Part shown: piece after piece, positions 47,471 to 60,688 of the stretch
Layout of the letters: each line of letters starts with the position of its first letter
How positions within the stretch are numbered: the first letter of the stretch is position 1
DNA from: Euonymus europaeus
Lineage: Eukaryota; Streptophyta; Magnoliopsida; Celastrales; Celastraceae
DNA: 64,000 bases
Direction of reading: 5' to 3'
NCBI GenBank assembly: GCA_963580455.1
Contig: OY756972.1
Coordinates: forward strand, 12,415,001 to 12,479,000
Made by a program: the position numbers and the translations under genes
Notes under the pieces: generated by a model
The model's database searches: none
The model's input: only the letters and a program-made list of their open reading frames with translations
Told to the model about the DNA's origin: nothing

Positions 47471-50189
47471 AGTATAAGCTTCCTAGATTATTTTGATGCC
47501 AAAACACCAACTTTCTATGACAAATGGACAAAACCGTTAAAAGCTCCTCCAAAGAGAGAGTTGAGCAACATCGGACCATCAAAGTTCCTCTATGTACACT
47601 TTTTATTGTTCTTCTACGTAAAATTTTATTAATACAAGCTTCCAAGATTATTTCGATGCCAAAACACCAACTTTTATATGACAAATGGACAAAACCGCTA
47701 AAAGCTCATCCATAGAGAGAGTTGAGCAACATCGGACCATCAAAGTTGCTCGGTGTACACTTTTTATTGTTCTTAAATGTCAAATTTTATGAGTATAAGC
47801 TTCATAGATTATTTCGATGCCAAAACACCAACTTTCTATGGCAAATGGACAAAACCGTTAAAAGCTCATCCATAGAGAGAGTTGAGCAACTTCGGACCAT
47901 CAAAGTTGCTCGGTGTACAATTTTTATTGTTCTTATATGTCAAATTTTAAGAGTATAAGCTTCCTAGATTATTCCGATGCCAAAACACCAACTTTCTATG
48001 ACAAATGGATAAAACCGTTAAAAGCTCCTCCATAGAGAGAGTTAAGCAACTTCGGACCATTGAAGTTGCTCGGTGTAGAATTTTTATTGTTCTTATATGT
48101 CAAATTTTAAGAGTATAAGCTTCCTAGATTATTTCGATGCCAAAACACCAACTTTCTATGACAAATGGACAAAACCGTTAAAAGCTCCTCCATAGAGAGA
48201 GTTGAGCAACTTCGGACCATCAAATTTGCTCGGTGTACACTTTTTATTGTTCTTATATGTCAAATTTTATGAGTATAAGCTTCGTAGATTATTTCGATGC
48301 CAAAACACCAACTTTTATGACAAATGGACAAAACCGCTAAAAGCTTCTCCATAGAGGGAGTTGAGCAACTTCGGACCATCAAAGTTCCTCTATGTAAATT
48401 TTTATTGTTCTTCTACGTAAAATTTTATTAATACAAGCTTCCAAGATTATTTCGATTCCAAAACTCCAACTTTCTATGATAAATGGACAAAACCGTTAAA
48501 AGTTCTTCCATAGAGAGAGTTGAGCAACTTCGGACCATCAACGTTTCTCGGTGTACACTTTTTATTGTACTTATATGTCAAATTTTATGAGTATAAGCTT
48601 TCTAGATTATTTCGATGCCAAAACACCAACTTTTATGACAAATGGACAAAACCGTTAAAAGCTTCTCCATAGAGAGAGTTGAGCAACTTCGGACCATCAA
48701 AATTCCTCTATGTACACTTTTTATTGTTCTTCTACATAAAATTTTATTAATACAAGCTTCCAAGATTATTTCGATTCCAACACACCAACTTTCTATGACA
48801 AATGGATAAAACCGTTAAAAGCTCCTCCATAGAGAGAGTTGAGCAACTTCGGACCATCAAAGTTGCTCAGGTGTACAATTTTTATTGTTCTTATATGTCA
48901 AATTTTAAGAGTATAAGCTTCCTAGATTATTCCGATGCCAAAACACCAACTTTCTATGACAAATGGACAAAACCGTTAAAAGCTCCTCCATAGAGAGAGT
49001 TGAGCAACTTCGGACCATTGAAGTTGCTCGGTGTAGAATTTTTATTGTTCTTATATTTCAAATTTTAAGAGTATAAGCTTCCTAGATTATTTCGATGCCA
49101 AAACACCAACTTTCTATGACAAATGGACAAAACCGTTAAAAGCTCCTCCATAGAGAGAGTTGAGCAACTTCGGATCATCAAATTTGCTCCGTGTACACTT
49201 TTTATTGTTCTTATATGTCAAATTTTATGAGTATAAGCTTCGTAGATTATTTCGATGCCAAAACACCAACTTTTATGACAAATGGACAAAACCGCTAAAA
49301 GCTTCTCCATAGAGGGAGTTGAGCAACTTCGGACCATCAAAGTTCCTCTATGTAAATTTTTATTGTTCTTCTATGTAAAATTTTATTAATACAAGCTTCC
49401 AAGATTATTTCGATTCCAAAACTCCAACTTTCTATGATAAATGGATAAAGCCGTTAAAAGTTCTTCCATAGAGAGAGTTGAGTAACTTCTGACCATCAAA
49501 GTTGCTCGGTGTACAATTTTTATTGTTCTTATATGTCTAATTTTAAGAGTATAAGCTTCCTAGATTATTTCGATGGCAAAACACCAACTTTTATATGACA
49601 AATGGACAAAACCGCTAAAAGCTCCTCCATAGAGAGAGTTGAGCAACATCGGACCATCAAAGTTGCTCGGTGTACACTTTTTATTGTTCTTAAATGTCAA
49701 ATTTTATGAGTATAAGCTTCATAGATTATTTCGATGCCAAAACACCAACTTTATATGGCAAATGGACAAAACCGTTAAAAGCCCATCCATAGAGAGAGTT
49801 GAGCAACTTCGGACCATCAAAGTTGCTCGGTGTACAATTTTTATTGTTCTTATATGTCAAATTTTAAGAGTATAAGCTTCCTAGATTTTTTCGATGCAAA
49901 AACACCAACTTTCTATGACAAATGGACAAAACCGTTAAAAGCTCCTCCAAAGAGAGAGTTGAGCAACATCGGACCATCAAAGTTCCTCTATGTACACTTT
50001 TTATTGTTCTTCTACGTAAAATTTTATTAATACAAGCTTCCAAGATTATTTCTATGCCAAAACACCAACTTTTATATGACAAATGGACAAAACCGCTAAA
50101 AGCTCATCCATAGAGAGAGTTGAGCAACATCGGACCGTCAAAGTTGCTCGGTGTACACTTTTTATTGTTCTTAAATGTCAAATTTTATG
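47471..50189. repeat. 17-monomer unit, copy 1 (2,719 bp)
   Basis: Seventeen monomers. The first about 2.28 kb recurs at offset 2,719 bp. Private variants shared by both copies prove the duplication: GCTCAGGTGTAC (one-base insertion, about 48,867), TTGTACTTATATG (about 48,567), TTATATTTCAAATTTTAAG (about 49,051), GCTCCGTGTAC (about 49,187) and CGATGGCAAAACACC (about 49,571). The last part (49,639 on) instead matches 43,242 on, at offset 6,397 bp. Confidence 0.9.
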
Positions 50190-52471
50190 AGTATAAGCTT
50201 CCTAGATTATTTTGATGCCAAAACACCAACTTTCTATGACAAATGGACAAAACCGTTAAAAGCTCCTCCAAAGAGAGAGTTGAGCAACATCGGACCATCA
50301 AAGTTCCTCTATGTACACTTTTTATTGTTCTTCTACGTAAAATTTTATTAATACAAGCTTCCAAGATTATTTCGATGCCAAAACACCAACTTTTATATGA
50401 CAAATGGACAAAACCGCTAAAAGCTCATCCATAGAGAGAGTTGAGCAACATCGGACCATCAAAGTTGCTCGGTGTACACTTTTTATTGTTCTTAAATGTC
50501 AAATTTTATGAGTATAAGCTTCATAGATTATTTCGATGCCAAAACACCAACTTTCTATGGCAAATGGACAAAACCGTTAAAAGCTCATCCATAGAGAGAG
50601 TTGAGCAACTTCGGACCATCAAAGTTGCTCGGTGTACAATTTTTATTGTTCTTATATGTCAAATTTTAAGAGTATAAGCTTCCTAGATTATTCCGATGCC
50701 AAAACACCAACTTTCTATGACAAATGGATAAAACCGTTAAAAGCTCCTCCATAGAGAGAGTTAAGCAACTTCGGACCATTGAAGTTGCTCGGTGTAGAAT
50801 TTTTATTGTTCTTATATGTCAAATTTTAAGAGTATAAGCTTCCTAGATTATTTCGATGCCAAAACACCAACTTTCTATGACAAATGGACAAAACCGTTAA
50901 AAGCTCCTCCATAGAGAGAGTTGAGCAACTTCGGACCATCAAATTTGCTCGGTGTACACTTTTTATTGTTCTTATATGTCAAATTTTATGAGTATAAGCT
51001 TCGTAGATTATTTCGATGCCAAAACACCAACTTTTATGACAAATGGACAAAACCGCTAAAAGCTTCTCCATAGAGGGAGTTGAGCAACTTCGGACCATCA
51101 AAGTTCCTCTATGTAAATTTTTATTGTTCTTCTACGTAAAATTTTATTAATACAAGCTTCCAAGATTATTTCGATTCCAAAACTCCAACTTTCTATGATA
51201 AATGGACAAAACCGTTAAAAGTTCTTCCATAGAGAGAGTTGAGCAACTTCGGACCATCAACGTTTCTCGGTGTACACTTTTTATTGTACTTATATGTCAA
51301 ATTTTATGAGTATAAGCTTTCTAGATTATTTCGATGCCAAAACACCAACTTTTATGACAAATGGACAAAACCGTTAAAAGCTTCTCCATAGAGAGAGTTG
51401 AGCAACTTCGGACCATCAAAATTCCTCTATGTACACTTTTTATTGTTCTTCTACATAAAATTTTATTAATACAAGCTTCCAAGATTATTTCGATTCCAAC
51501 ACACCAACTTTCTATGACAAATGGATAAAACCGTTAAAAGCTCCTCCATAGAGAGAGTTGAGCAACTTCGGACCATCAAAGTTGCTCAGGTGTACAATTT
51601 TTATTGTTCTTATATGTCAAATTTTAAGAGTATAAGCTTCCTAGATTATTCCGATGCCAAAACACCAACTTTCTATGACAAATGGACAAAACCGTTAAAA
51701 GCTCCTCCATAGAGAGAGTTGAGCAACTTCGGACCATTGAAGTTGCTCGGTGTAGAATTTTTATTGTTCTTATATTTCAAATTTTAAGAGTATAAGCTTC
51801 CTAGATTATTTCGATGCCAAAACACCAACTTTCTATGACAAATGGACAAAACCGTTAAAAGCTCCTCCATAGAGAGAGTTGAGCAACTTCGGATCATCAA
51901 ATTTGCTCCGTGTACACTTTTTATTGTTCTTATATGTCAAATTTTATGAGTATAAGCTTCGTAGATTATTTCGATGCCAAAACACCAACTTTTATGACAA
52001 ATGGACAAAACCGCTAAAAGCTTCTCCATAGAGGGAGTTGAGCAACTTCGGACCATCAAAGTTCCTCTATGTAAATTTTTATTGTTCTTCTATGTAAAAT
52101 TTTATTAATACAAGCTTCCAAGATTATTTCGATTCCAAAACTCCAACTTTCTATGATAAATGGATAAAGCCGTTAAAAGTTCTTCCATAGAGAGAGTTGA
52201 GTAACTTCTGACCATCAAAGTTGCTCGGTGTACAATTTTTATTGTTCTTATATGTCTAATTTTAAGAGTATAAGCTTCCTAGATTATTTCGATGGCAAAA
52301 CACCAACTTTTATATGACAAATGGACAAAACCGCTAAAAGCTCCTCCATAGAGAGAGTTGAGCAACATCGGACCATCAAAGTTGCTCGGTGTACACTTTT
52401 TATTGTTCTTAAATGTCAAATTTTATGAGTATAAGCTTCATAGATTATTTCGATGCCAAAACACCAACTTT
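50190..52471. repeat. 17-monomer unit, copy 2 (partial, 2,282 bp)
   Basis: Tandem copy of 47471-49752 carrying the same private variants (for example GCTCAGGTGTAC near 51,586). It diverges where copy 1 has ACTTTATATGGC and GCCCATCC and this copy has ACTTTCTATGGC and GCTCATCC. Confidence 0.9.
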
Positions 52472-54937
52472 CTATGGCAAATGGACAAAACCGTTAAAAG
52501 CTCATCCATAGAGAGAGTTGAGCAACTTCGGACCATCAAAGTTGCTCGGTGTACAATTTTTATTGTTCTTATATGTCAAATTTTAAGAGTATAAGCTTCC
52601 TAGATTTTTTCGATGCAAAAACACCAACTTTCTATGACAAATAAAGAAAATCGTTAAAAGCTCCCCCATAGAGAGAGTTAAGCAACTTCGGACCATCAAA
52701 GTTTCTCGGTGTACACTTTTTATTGTTCTTATATGTCAAATTTTATGAGTATAAGCTTCATAGATTATTTCGATGCCAAAACACCAACTTTTATGACAAA
52801 TGGACAAAACCGTTAAAAGCACCTCTATAGAGAGAGTTGAGCAACTTCGGACAAACAAAGTTCCTCTATGTACACTTTTTATTGTTCTTCTATGTCAAAT
52901 TTTATGATTATACGCTTCATAGATTATTTCGATGCCAAAACACCAACTTTTATGACAAATGAACAAAACCGTTAAAAGCTCCCCCATAGAGAGAGTTGGG
53001 CAACTACGGACCATCAAAGTTCCTCTATGTACACTTTTTATTGTTCTTCTACGTAAAATTTTATTAATACAAGCTTCCAAGATTATTTCGATTCCAACAC
53101 ACCAACTTTCTATGACAAATGGATAAAACCGTTAAAAGCTCCTCCATAGAGAGAGTTGAGCAACTTCGGACCATCAAAGTTGCTCGGTGTACAATTTTTA
53201 TTGTTCTTATATGTCAAATTTTAAGAGTATAAGCTTCCTAGATTATTTCGATGCCAAAACACCAACTTTTATATGACAAATGGACAAAACCGCTAAAAGC
53301 TCCTCCATAGCGAGAGTTGAGCAACATCGGACCATCAAAGTTGCTCGGTGTACACTTTTTATTGTTCTTAAATGTCAAATTTTATGAGTATAAGCTTCAT
53401 AGATTATTTCGATGCCAAAACACCAACTTTCTATGGCAAATGGACAAAACCGTTAAAAGCTCATCCATAGAGAGAGTTGAGCAACTTCGGACCATCAAAG
53501 TTGCTCGGTGTACAATTTTTATTGTTCTTATATGTCAAATTTTAAGAGTATAAGCTTCCTAGATTTTTTCGATGCAAAAACACCAACTTTCTATGACAAA
53601 TGGACAAAACCGTTAAAAGCTCCTCCAAAGAGAGAGTTGAGCAACATCGGACCATCAAAGTTCCTCTATGTACACTTTTTATTGTTCTTCTACGTAAAAT
53701 TTTATTAATACAAGCTTCCAAGATTATTTCGATGCCAAAACACCAACTTTTATATGACAAATGGACAAAACCGCTAAAAGCTCATCCATAGAGAGAGTTG
53801 AGCAACATCGGACCATCAAAGTTGCTCGGTGTACACTTTTTATTGTTCTTAAATGTCAAATTTTATGAGTATAAGCTTCATAGATTATTTCGATGCCAAA
53901 ACACCAACTTTCTATGGCAAATGGACAAAACCGTTAAAAGCTCATCCATAGAGAGAGTTGAGCAACTTCGGACCATCAAAGTTGCTCGGTGTACAATTTT
54001 TATTGTTCTTATATGTCAAATTTTAAGAGTATAAGCTTCCTAGATTTTTTTGATGCCAAAACACCAACTTTCTATGACAAATAAAGAAAATCGTTAAAAG
54101 CTCCTCCATAGAGAGAGTTAAAGCAACTTCGGACCATCAAAGTTTCTCGGTGTACACTTTTTATTGTTCTTATATGTCAAATTTTATGAGTATAAGCTTC
54201 ATAGATTATTTCGATGCCAAAACACTAACTTTTATGACAAATGGACAAAACCGTTAAAAGCACCTCTATAGAGAGAGTTGAGCAACTTCGGACAAACAAA
54301 GTTCCTCTTTGTACACTTTTTATTGTTCTTCTATGTCAAATTTTATGATTATACGCTTCATAGATTATTTCGATGCCAAAACACCAACTTTTATGACAAA
54401 TTGACAAAAACATTAAAAGCTCCTCCATAGAGAGAGTTGAGCAACTTCGGACCATCGAAGTTGCTCGGTGTATACTTTTTATTGTTCTTCTATGTAAAAT
54501 TTTTTTAATACAATCTTCCAAGATTATTTCGATTCCAAAACACCAACTTTCTGTGACAAATGGATAAAACCGTTAAAAGCTCCTCCATAGAGAGAGTTGA
54601 ACAACTTCAGACCATCAAAGATGCTCGGTGTACAATTTTTATTGTTCTTATATGTCAAATTTTAAGAGTATAAGCTTCCTAGATTATTTTGATGCCAAAA
54701 CACCAACTTTCTATGACAAATGGACAAAACCGTTAAAAGCTCCTCCAAAGAGAGAGTTGAGCAACATCGGACCATCAAAGTTCCTCTATGTACACTTTTT
54801 ATTGATCTTCTACGTAAAATTTTATTAATACAAGCTTCCAAGATTATTTCGATGCCAAAACACCAACTTTTATATGACAAATGGACAAAACCGCTAAAAG
54901 CTCATCCATAGAGAGAGTTGAGCAACATCGGACCATC

Positions 54938-55575
54938 AAAGTTGCTCGGTGTACACTTTTTATTGTTCTTAAATGTCAAATTTTATGAGTATAAGCTTCA
55001 TAGATTATTTCGATGCCAAAACACCAACTTCCTATGGCAAATGGACAAAACCGTTAAAAGCTCATCCATAGAGAGAGTTGAGCAACTTCTGACCATCAAA
55101 GTTGCTCGGTGTACAATTTTTATTGTTCTTATATGTCAAATTTTAAGAGTATAAGCTTCCTAGATTTTTTCGATGCCAAAACACCAACTTTCTATGACAA
55201 ATAAAGAAAATCGTTAAAAGCTCCTCCATAGAGAGAGTTAAGCAACTTCGGATCATCAAAGTTTCTCGGTGTACACTTTTTATTGTTCTTATATGTCAAA
55301 TTTTATGAGTAAAAGCTTCATAGATTATTTCGATGCCAAAACACTAACTTTTATGACAAATGGACAAAACCGTTAAAAGCACCTCTATAGAGAGAGTTGA
55401 GCAACTTCGGACAAACAAAGTTCCTCTTTGTACACTTTTTATTGTTCTTCTATGTCAAATTTTATGATTATACGCTTCATAGATTATTTCGATGCCAAAA
55501 CACCAACTTTTATGACAAATGGACAAAACCGTTAAAAGCTCCTCCATAGAGAGAGTTGAGCAACTTCGGACCATC
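54938..55575. repeat. 638-bp four-monomer unit (F-A'-G-D)
   Basis: Order F, A', G, D, with lengths of about 160+160+159+159. It carries ACTTCCTATGGC and AACTTCTGACC as private changes. The next unit follows directly at 55576. Confidence 0.87.
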
Positions 55576-56213
55576 AAAGTTGCTGAGTGTACACTTTTTA
55601 TTATTCTTATATGTCAAATTTTATGAGTATAAGCTTCATAGATTATTTCGATGCCAAAACACCAACTTTCTATGGCAAATGGACAAAACCGTTAAAAGCT
55701 CATCCATAGAGAGAGTTGAGCAACTTCGGACCATCAAAGTTGCTCGATGTACAATTTTTATTGTTCTTATATGTCAAATTTTAAGAGTATAAGCTTCCTA
55801 GATTTTTTCGATGCCAAAACACCAACTTTCTATGACAAATAAAGAAAATCGTTAAAAGCTCCTCCATAGAGAGAGTTAAGCAACTTCGGACCATCAAAGT
55901 TTCTCGGTGTACACTTTTTATTGTTCTTATATGTCAAATTTTATGAGTATAAGCTTCATAGATTATTTCGATGCCAAAACACTAACTTTTATGACAAATG
56001 GACAAAACCGTTAAAAGCACCTCTATAGAGAGAGTTGAGCAACTTCGGACAAACAAAGTTCCTCTTTGTACACTTTTTATTGTTTTTCTATGTCAAATTT
56101 TATGATTATACGCTTCATAGATTATTTCGATGCCAAAACACCAACTTTTATGACAAATGGACAAAACCGTTAAAAGCTCCTCCATAGAGAGAGTTGAGCA
56201 ACTTCGGACCATC
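55576..56213. repeat. 638-bp four-monomer unit with GCTGAGTG
   Basis: F-A'-G-D again. The F monomer starts AAAGTTGCTGAGTGTACAC, shared with 56214, 60689 and 61327, so these four share an ancestor. The G monomers here carry CACTAACTTTTATG. A one-base change gives TTTATTATTCTTATATG near 55,600. Confidence 0.87.
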
Positions 56214-57489
56214 AAAGTTGCTGAGTGTACACTTTTTATTGTTCTTATATGTCAAATTTTATGAGTATAAGCTTCATAGATTATTTCGATGCCAAAACAC
56301 CAACTTTCTATGGCAAATGGACAAAACCGTTAAAAGCTCATCCATAGAGAGAGTTGAGCAACTTCGGACCATCAAAGTTGCTCGGTGTACAATTTTTATT
56401 GTTCTTATATGTCAAATTTTAAGAGTATAAGTTCCTAGATTTTTTCGATGCCAAAACACTAACTTTCTATGACAAATGGAGAAAACCGTTAAAAGCTCCT
56501 CCATAGAGAGAGTTAAGCAACTTCGGACCATCAACGTTTCTCGGTGTACACTTTTTATTGTACTTATATGTCAAATTTTATGAGTATAAGCTTCATAGAT
56601 TATTTCGATGCCAAAACACCAACTTTTATGACAAATTGACAAAACCGTTAAAAGCTTCTCCATAGAGAGAGTTGAGCAACTTCGGACCATCAAAGTTCCT
56701 CTATGTACACTTTTTATTGTTCTTCTACATAAAATTTTATTAATACAAGCTTCCAAGATTATTTCGATTCCAACACACCAACTTTCTATGACAAATGGAT
56801 AAAACCGTTAAAAGCTCCTCCATAGAGAGAGTTGAGCAACTTCGGACCATCAAAGTTGGTCGGTGTACAATTTTTATTGTTCTTATATGTCAAATTTTAA
56901 GAGTATAAGCTTCCTAGATTATTTCGATGCCAAAACACCAACTTTCTATGACAAATGGACAAAACCGTTAAAAGCTCCTCCATAGAGAGAGTTGAGCAAC
57001 TTCGGACCATTGAAGTTGCTCGGTGTAGAATTTTTATTGTTCTTATATTTCAAATTTTAAGAGTATAAGCTTCCTAGATTATTTCGATGCCAAAACACCA
57101 ACTTTCTATGACAAATGGACAAAACCGTTAAAAGCTCCTCCATAGAGAGAGTTGAGCAACTTCGGATCATCAAATTTGCTCGGTGTACACTTTTTATTGT
57201 TCTTATATGTCAAATTTTATGAGTATAAGCTTCGTAGATTATTTCGATGCCAAAACACCAACTTTTATGACAAATGGACAAAACCGCTAAAAGCTTCTCC
57301 ATAGAGGGAGTTGAGCAACTTCGGACCATCAAAGTTCCTCTATGTAAATTTTTATTGTTCTTCTATGTAAAATTTTATTAATACAAGCTTCCAAGATTAT
57401 TTCGATTCCAAAACTCCAACTTTCTATGATAAATGGATAAAACCGTTAAAAGTTCTTCCATAGAGAGAGTTGAGCAACTTCGGACAAAC

Positions 57490-57649
57490 AAAGTTCCTCT
57501 ATGTACACTTTTTATTGTTCTTCTATGTCAAATTTTATTAATACAAGCTTCCAAGATTATTTCGATTCCAAAACTCCAACTTTCTATGATAAATGGATAA
57601 AACCGTTAAAAGTTCTTCCATAGAGAGAGTTGAGCAACTTCGGACCATC
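57490..57649. repeat. Hybrid D/C monomer
   Basis: The left third is type D (entered through GGACAAACAAAGTTCC, with TTCTATGTCAAATTTTAT). It then switches to type C (TAATACAAGCTTCCAAG, CGATTCCAAAACTCC). An identical hybrid is at 63081-63240, offset 5,591 bp. Monomer 57650-57810, between it and the next F, is missing in the second copy. Confidence 0.85.
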
Positions 57650-60209
57650 AAAGTTGCTCGGTGTACAATTTTTATTGTTCTTATATGTCAAATTTTAAGA
57701 GTATAAGCTTCCTAGATTATTTCGATGCCAAAACACCAACTTTTATATGACAAATGGACAAAACCACTAAAAGCTCCTCCATAGAGAGAGTTGAGCAACA
57801 TCGGACCATCAAAGTTGCTCGGTGTACACTTTTTATTGTTCTTAAATGTCAAATTTTATGAGTATAAGCTTCATAGATTATTTCCATGCCAAAACACCAA
57901 CTTTCTATGGCAAATGGACAAAACCGTTAAAAGCTCATCCATAGAGAGAGTTGAGCAACTTCGGACCATCAAAGTTGCTCGGTGTACAATTTTTATTGTT
58001 CTTATATGTCAAATTTTAAGAGTATAAGCTTCCTAGATTTTTTCGATGCAAAAACACCAATTTTCTATGACAAATAAAGAAAATCGTTAAAAGCTCCCCC
58101 ATAGAGAGAGTTAAGCAACTTCGGACCGTTAAAGTTTCTCGGTGTACACTTTTTATTGTTCTTATATGTCAAATTTTATGAGTATAAGCTTCATAGATTA
58201 TTTCGATGCCAAAACACCAACTTTTATGACAAATGGACAAAACCGTTAAAAGCACCTCTATAGAGAGAGTTGAGCAACTTCGGACAAACAAAGTTCCTCT
58301 ATGTACACTTTTTATTGTTCTTCTATGTCAAATTTTATGATTATACGCTTCATAGATTATTTCGATGCCAAAACACCAACTTTTATGACAAATGGACAAA
58401 ACCGTTAAAAGCTCCCCCATAGAGAGAGTTGAGCAACTTCGGACCATCAAAGTTCCTCTATGTACACTTTTTATTGTTCTTCTACGTAAAATTTTATTAA
58501 TACAAGCTTCCAAGATTATTTCGATTCCAACACACCAACTTTCTATGACAAATGGATAAAACCGTTAAAAGCTCCTCCATAGAGAGAGTTGAGCAACTTC
58601 GGACCATCAAAGTTGCTCGGTGTACAATTTTTATTGTTCTTATATGTCAAATTTTAAGAGTATAAGCTTCCTAGATTATTTCGATGCCAAAACACCAACT
58701 TTTATATGACAAATGGACAAAACCGCTAAAAGCTCCTCCATAGAGAGAGTTGAGCAACATCGGACCATCAAAGTTGCTCGGTGTACACTTTTTATAGTTC
58801 TTAAATGTCAAATTTTATGAGTATAAGCTTCATAGATTATTTCGATGCCAAAACACCAACTTTCTATGGCAAATGGACAAAACCGTTAAAAGCTCATCCA
58901 TAGAGAGAGTTGAGCAACATCGGACCATCAAAGTTCTTCTATGTACACTTTTTATTGTTCTTCTACGTAAAATTTTATTAATACAAGCTTCCAAGATTAT
59001 TTCGATGCCAAAACACCAACTTTTATATGACAAATGGACAAAACCGCTAAAAGCTCCTCCATAGAGAGAGTTGAGCAACATCGGACCATCAAAGTTGCTC
59101 GGTGTACACTTTTTATTGTTCTTAAATGTCAAATTTTATGAGTATAAGCTTCATAGATTATTTCGATGCCAAAACACCAACTTTCTATGGCAAATGGACA
59201 AAACCGTTAAAAGCTCATCCATAGAGAGAGTTGAGCAACTTCGGACCATCAAAGTTGCTCGGTGTACAATTTTTATTGTTCTTATATGTCAAATTTTAAG
59301 AGTATAAGCTTCCTAGATTTTTTCGATGCCAAAACACCAACTTTCTATGACAAATAAAGAAAATCGTTAAAAGCTCCTCCATAGAGAGAGTTAAGCATCT
59401 TCGGACCATCAAAGTTTCTCGGTGTACACTTTTTATTGTTCTTATATGTCAAATTTTATGAGTATAAGCTTCATAGATTATTTCGATGCCAAAACACTAA
59501 CTTTTATGACAAATGGACAAAACCGTTAAAAGCACCTCTATAGAGAGAGTTGAGCAACTTCGGACAAACAAAGTTCCTCTTTGTACACTTTTTATTTTTC
59601 TTCTATGTCAAATTTTATGATTATACGCTTTTTAGATTATTTCGATGCCAAAACACCAACTTTTATGACAAATGGACAAAACCGTTAAAAGCTCCTCCAT
59701 AGAGAGAGTTGAGCAACTTCGGACCATCAAAGTTGCTCGGTGTATACTTTTTATTGTTCTTCTATGTAAAATTTTATTAATACAAGCTTCCAAGATTATT
59801 TCGATTCCAAAACACCAACTTTCTGTGACAAATGGATAAAACCGTTAAAAGCTCCTCCATAGAGAGAGTTGAACAACTTCAGACCATCAAAGATGCTCGG
59901 TGTACAATTTTTATTGTTCTTATATGTCAAATTTTAAGAGTATAAGCTTCCTAGATTATTTTGATGCCAAAACACCAACTTTCTATGACAAATGGACAAA
60001 ACCGTTAAAAGCTCCTCCAAAGAGAGAGTTGAGCAACATCGGACCATCAAAGTTCCTCTATGTACACTTTTTATTGTTCTTCTACGTAAAATTTTATTAA
60101 TACAAGCTTCCAAGATTATTTCGATGCCAAAACACCAACTTTTATATGACAAATGGACAAAACCGCTTAAAGCTCATCCATAGAGAGAGTTGAACAACAT
60201 CGGACCATC

Positions 60210-60688
60210 AAAGTTGCTCGGTGTACACTTTTTATTGTTCTTAAATGTCAAATTTTATGAGTATAAGCTTCATATATTATTTCGATGCCAAAACACCAAC
60301 TTTCTATGGCAAATGGACAAAACCGTTAAAAGCTCATCCATAGAGAGAGTTGAGCAACTTCGGACCATCAAAGTTGCTCGGTGTACAATTTTTATTGTTC
60401 TTATATGTCAAATTTTAAGAGTATAAGCTTGCTAGATTTTTTCGATGCCAAAACACCAACTTTCTATGACAAATAAAGAAAATCGTTAAAAGCTCCTCCA
60501 TAGAGAGAGTTAAGCAACTTCGGACAAACAAAGTTCCTCTTTGTACACTTTTTATTGTTCTTCTATGTCAAATTTTATGATTATACGCTTCATAGATTAT
60601 TTCGATGCCAAAACACCAACTTTTATGACAAATGGACAAAACCGTTAAAAGCTCCTCCATAGAGAGAGTTGAGCAACTTCGGACCATC
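60210..60688. repeat. Four-monomer unit reduced to three (479 bp)
   Basis: F, A' and D without G. The join reads GTTAAGCAACTTCGGACAAA near 60,509-60,528. GTTAAGCAAC normally leads into G and GGACAAAC normally leads into D, so one G monomer was removed cleanly. Confidence 0.87.

Larger units (their letters stand above)
31070..52377. repeat. Satellite domain III
   Basis: New diagnostic variants appear from about 31.1 kb: CACCAACTTTTATATGAC (one base longer), GCTTCGTAGATTATTTCG (type E), TTCTTAAATGTCAAATTTTATG with CTATGGCAAATGG (type F), ATTATACGCTTCATAG (HindIII site lost), CTAGATTATTCCGATG and GGTGTAGAATTTTT. Repeat spacing is 159.9-160 bp per monomer. The domain holds two full copies and one shortened copy of a 6,556-bp unit, then a 17-monomer duplication. 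Confidence 0.87.
52378..57810. repeat. Domain IV HOR, copy 1 (5,433 bp)
   Basis: About 34 monomers. Anchored on the type F monomer at 52378, which recurs in the same context at 57811 and 63241. It contains a run of 638-bp four-monomer units (54938-56213) and a monomer with TATACTTTTT, AATTTTTTTAATACAATC and related private changes (about 54,470-54,515). Minus-strand variants near 52,982-53,006 (CTCCCCCATAG, GTTGGGCAACTACGG) are private. Confidence 0.85.

Noticed and set aside
58830..59132. Longest open frame, 100 codons on the minus strand, and dozens of 61-82 codon frames on both strands
   Set aside because: They recur at HOR spacings, use the same bases in several frames and overlap on opposite strands. 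They end at stops fixed in the monomer. A 160-bp unit shifts frame at each copy, so frames run at most about two monomers. No gene context supports them.
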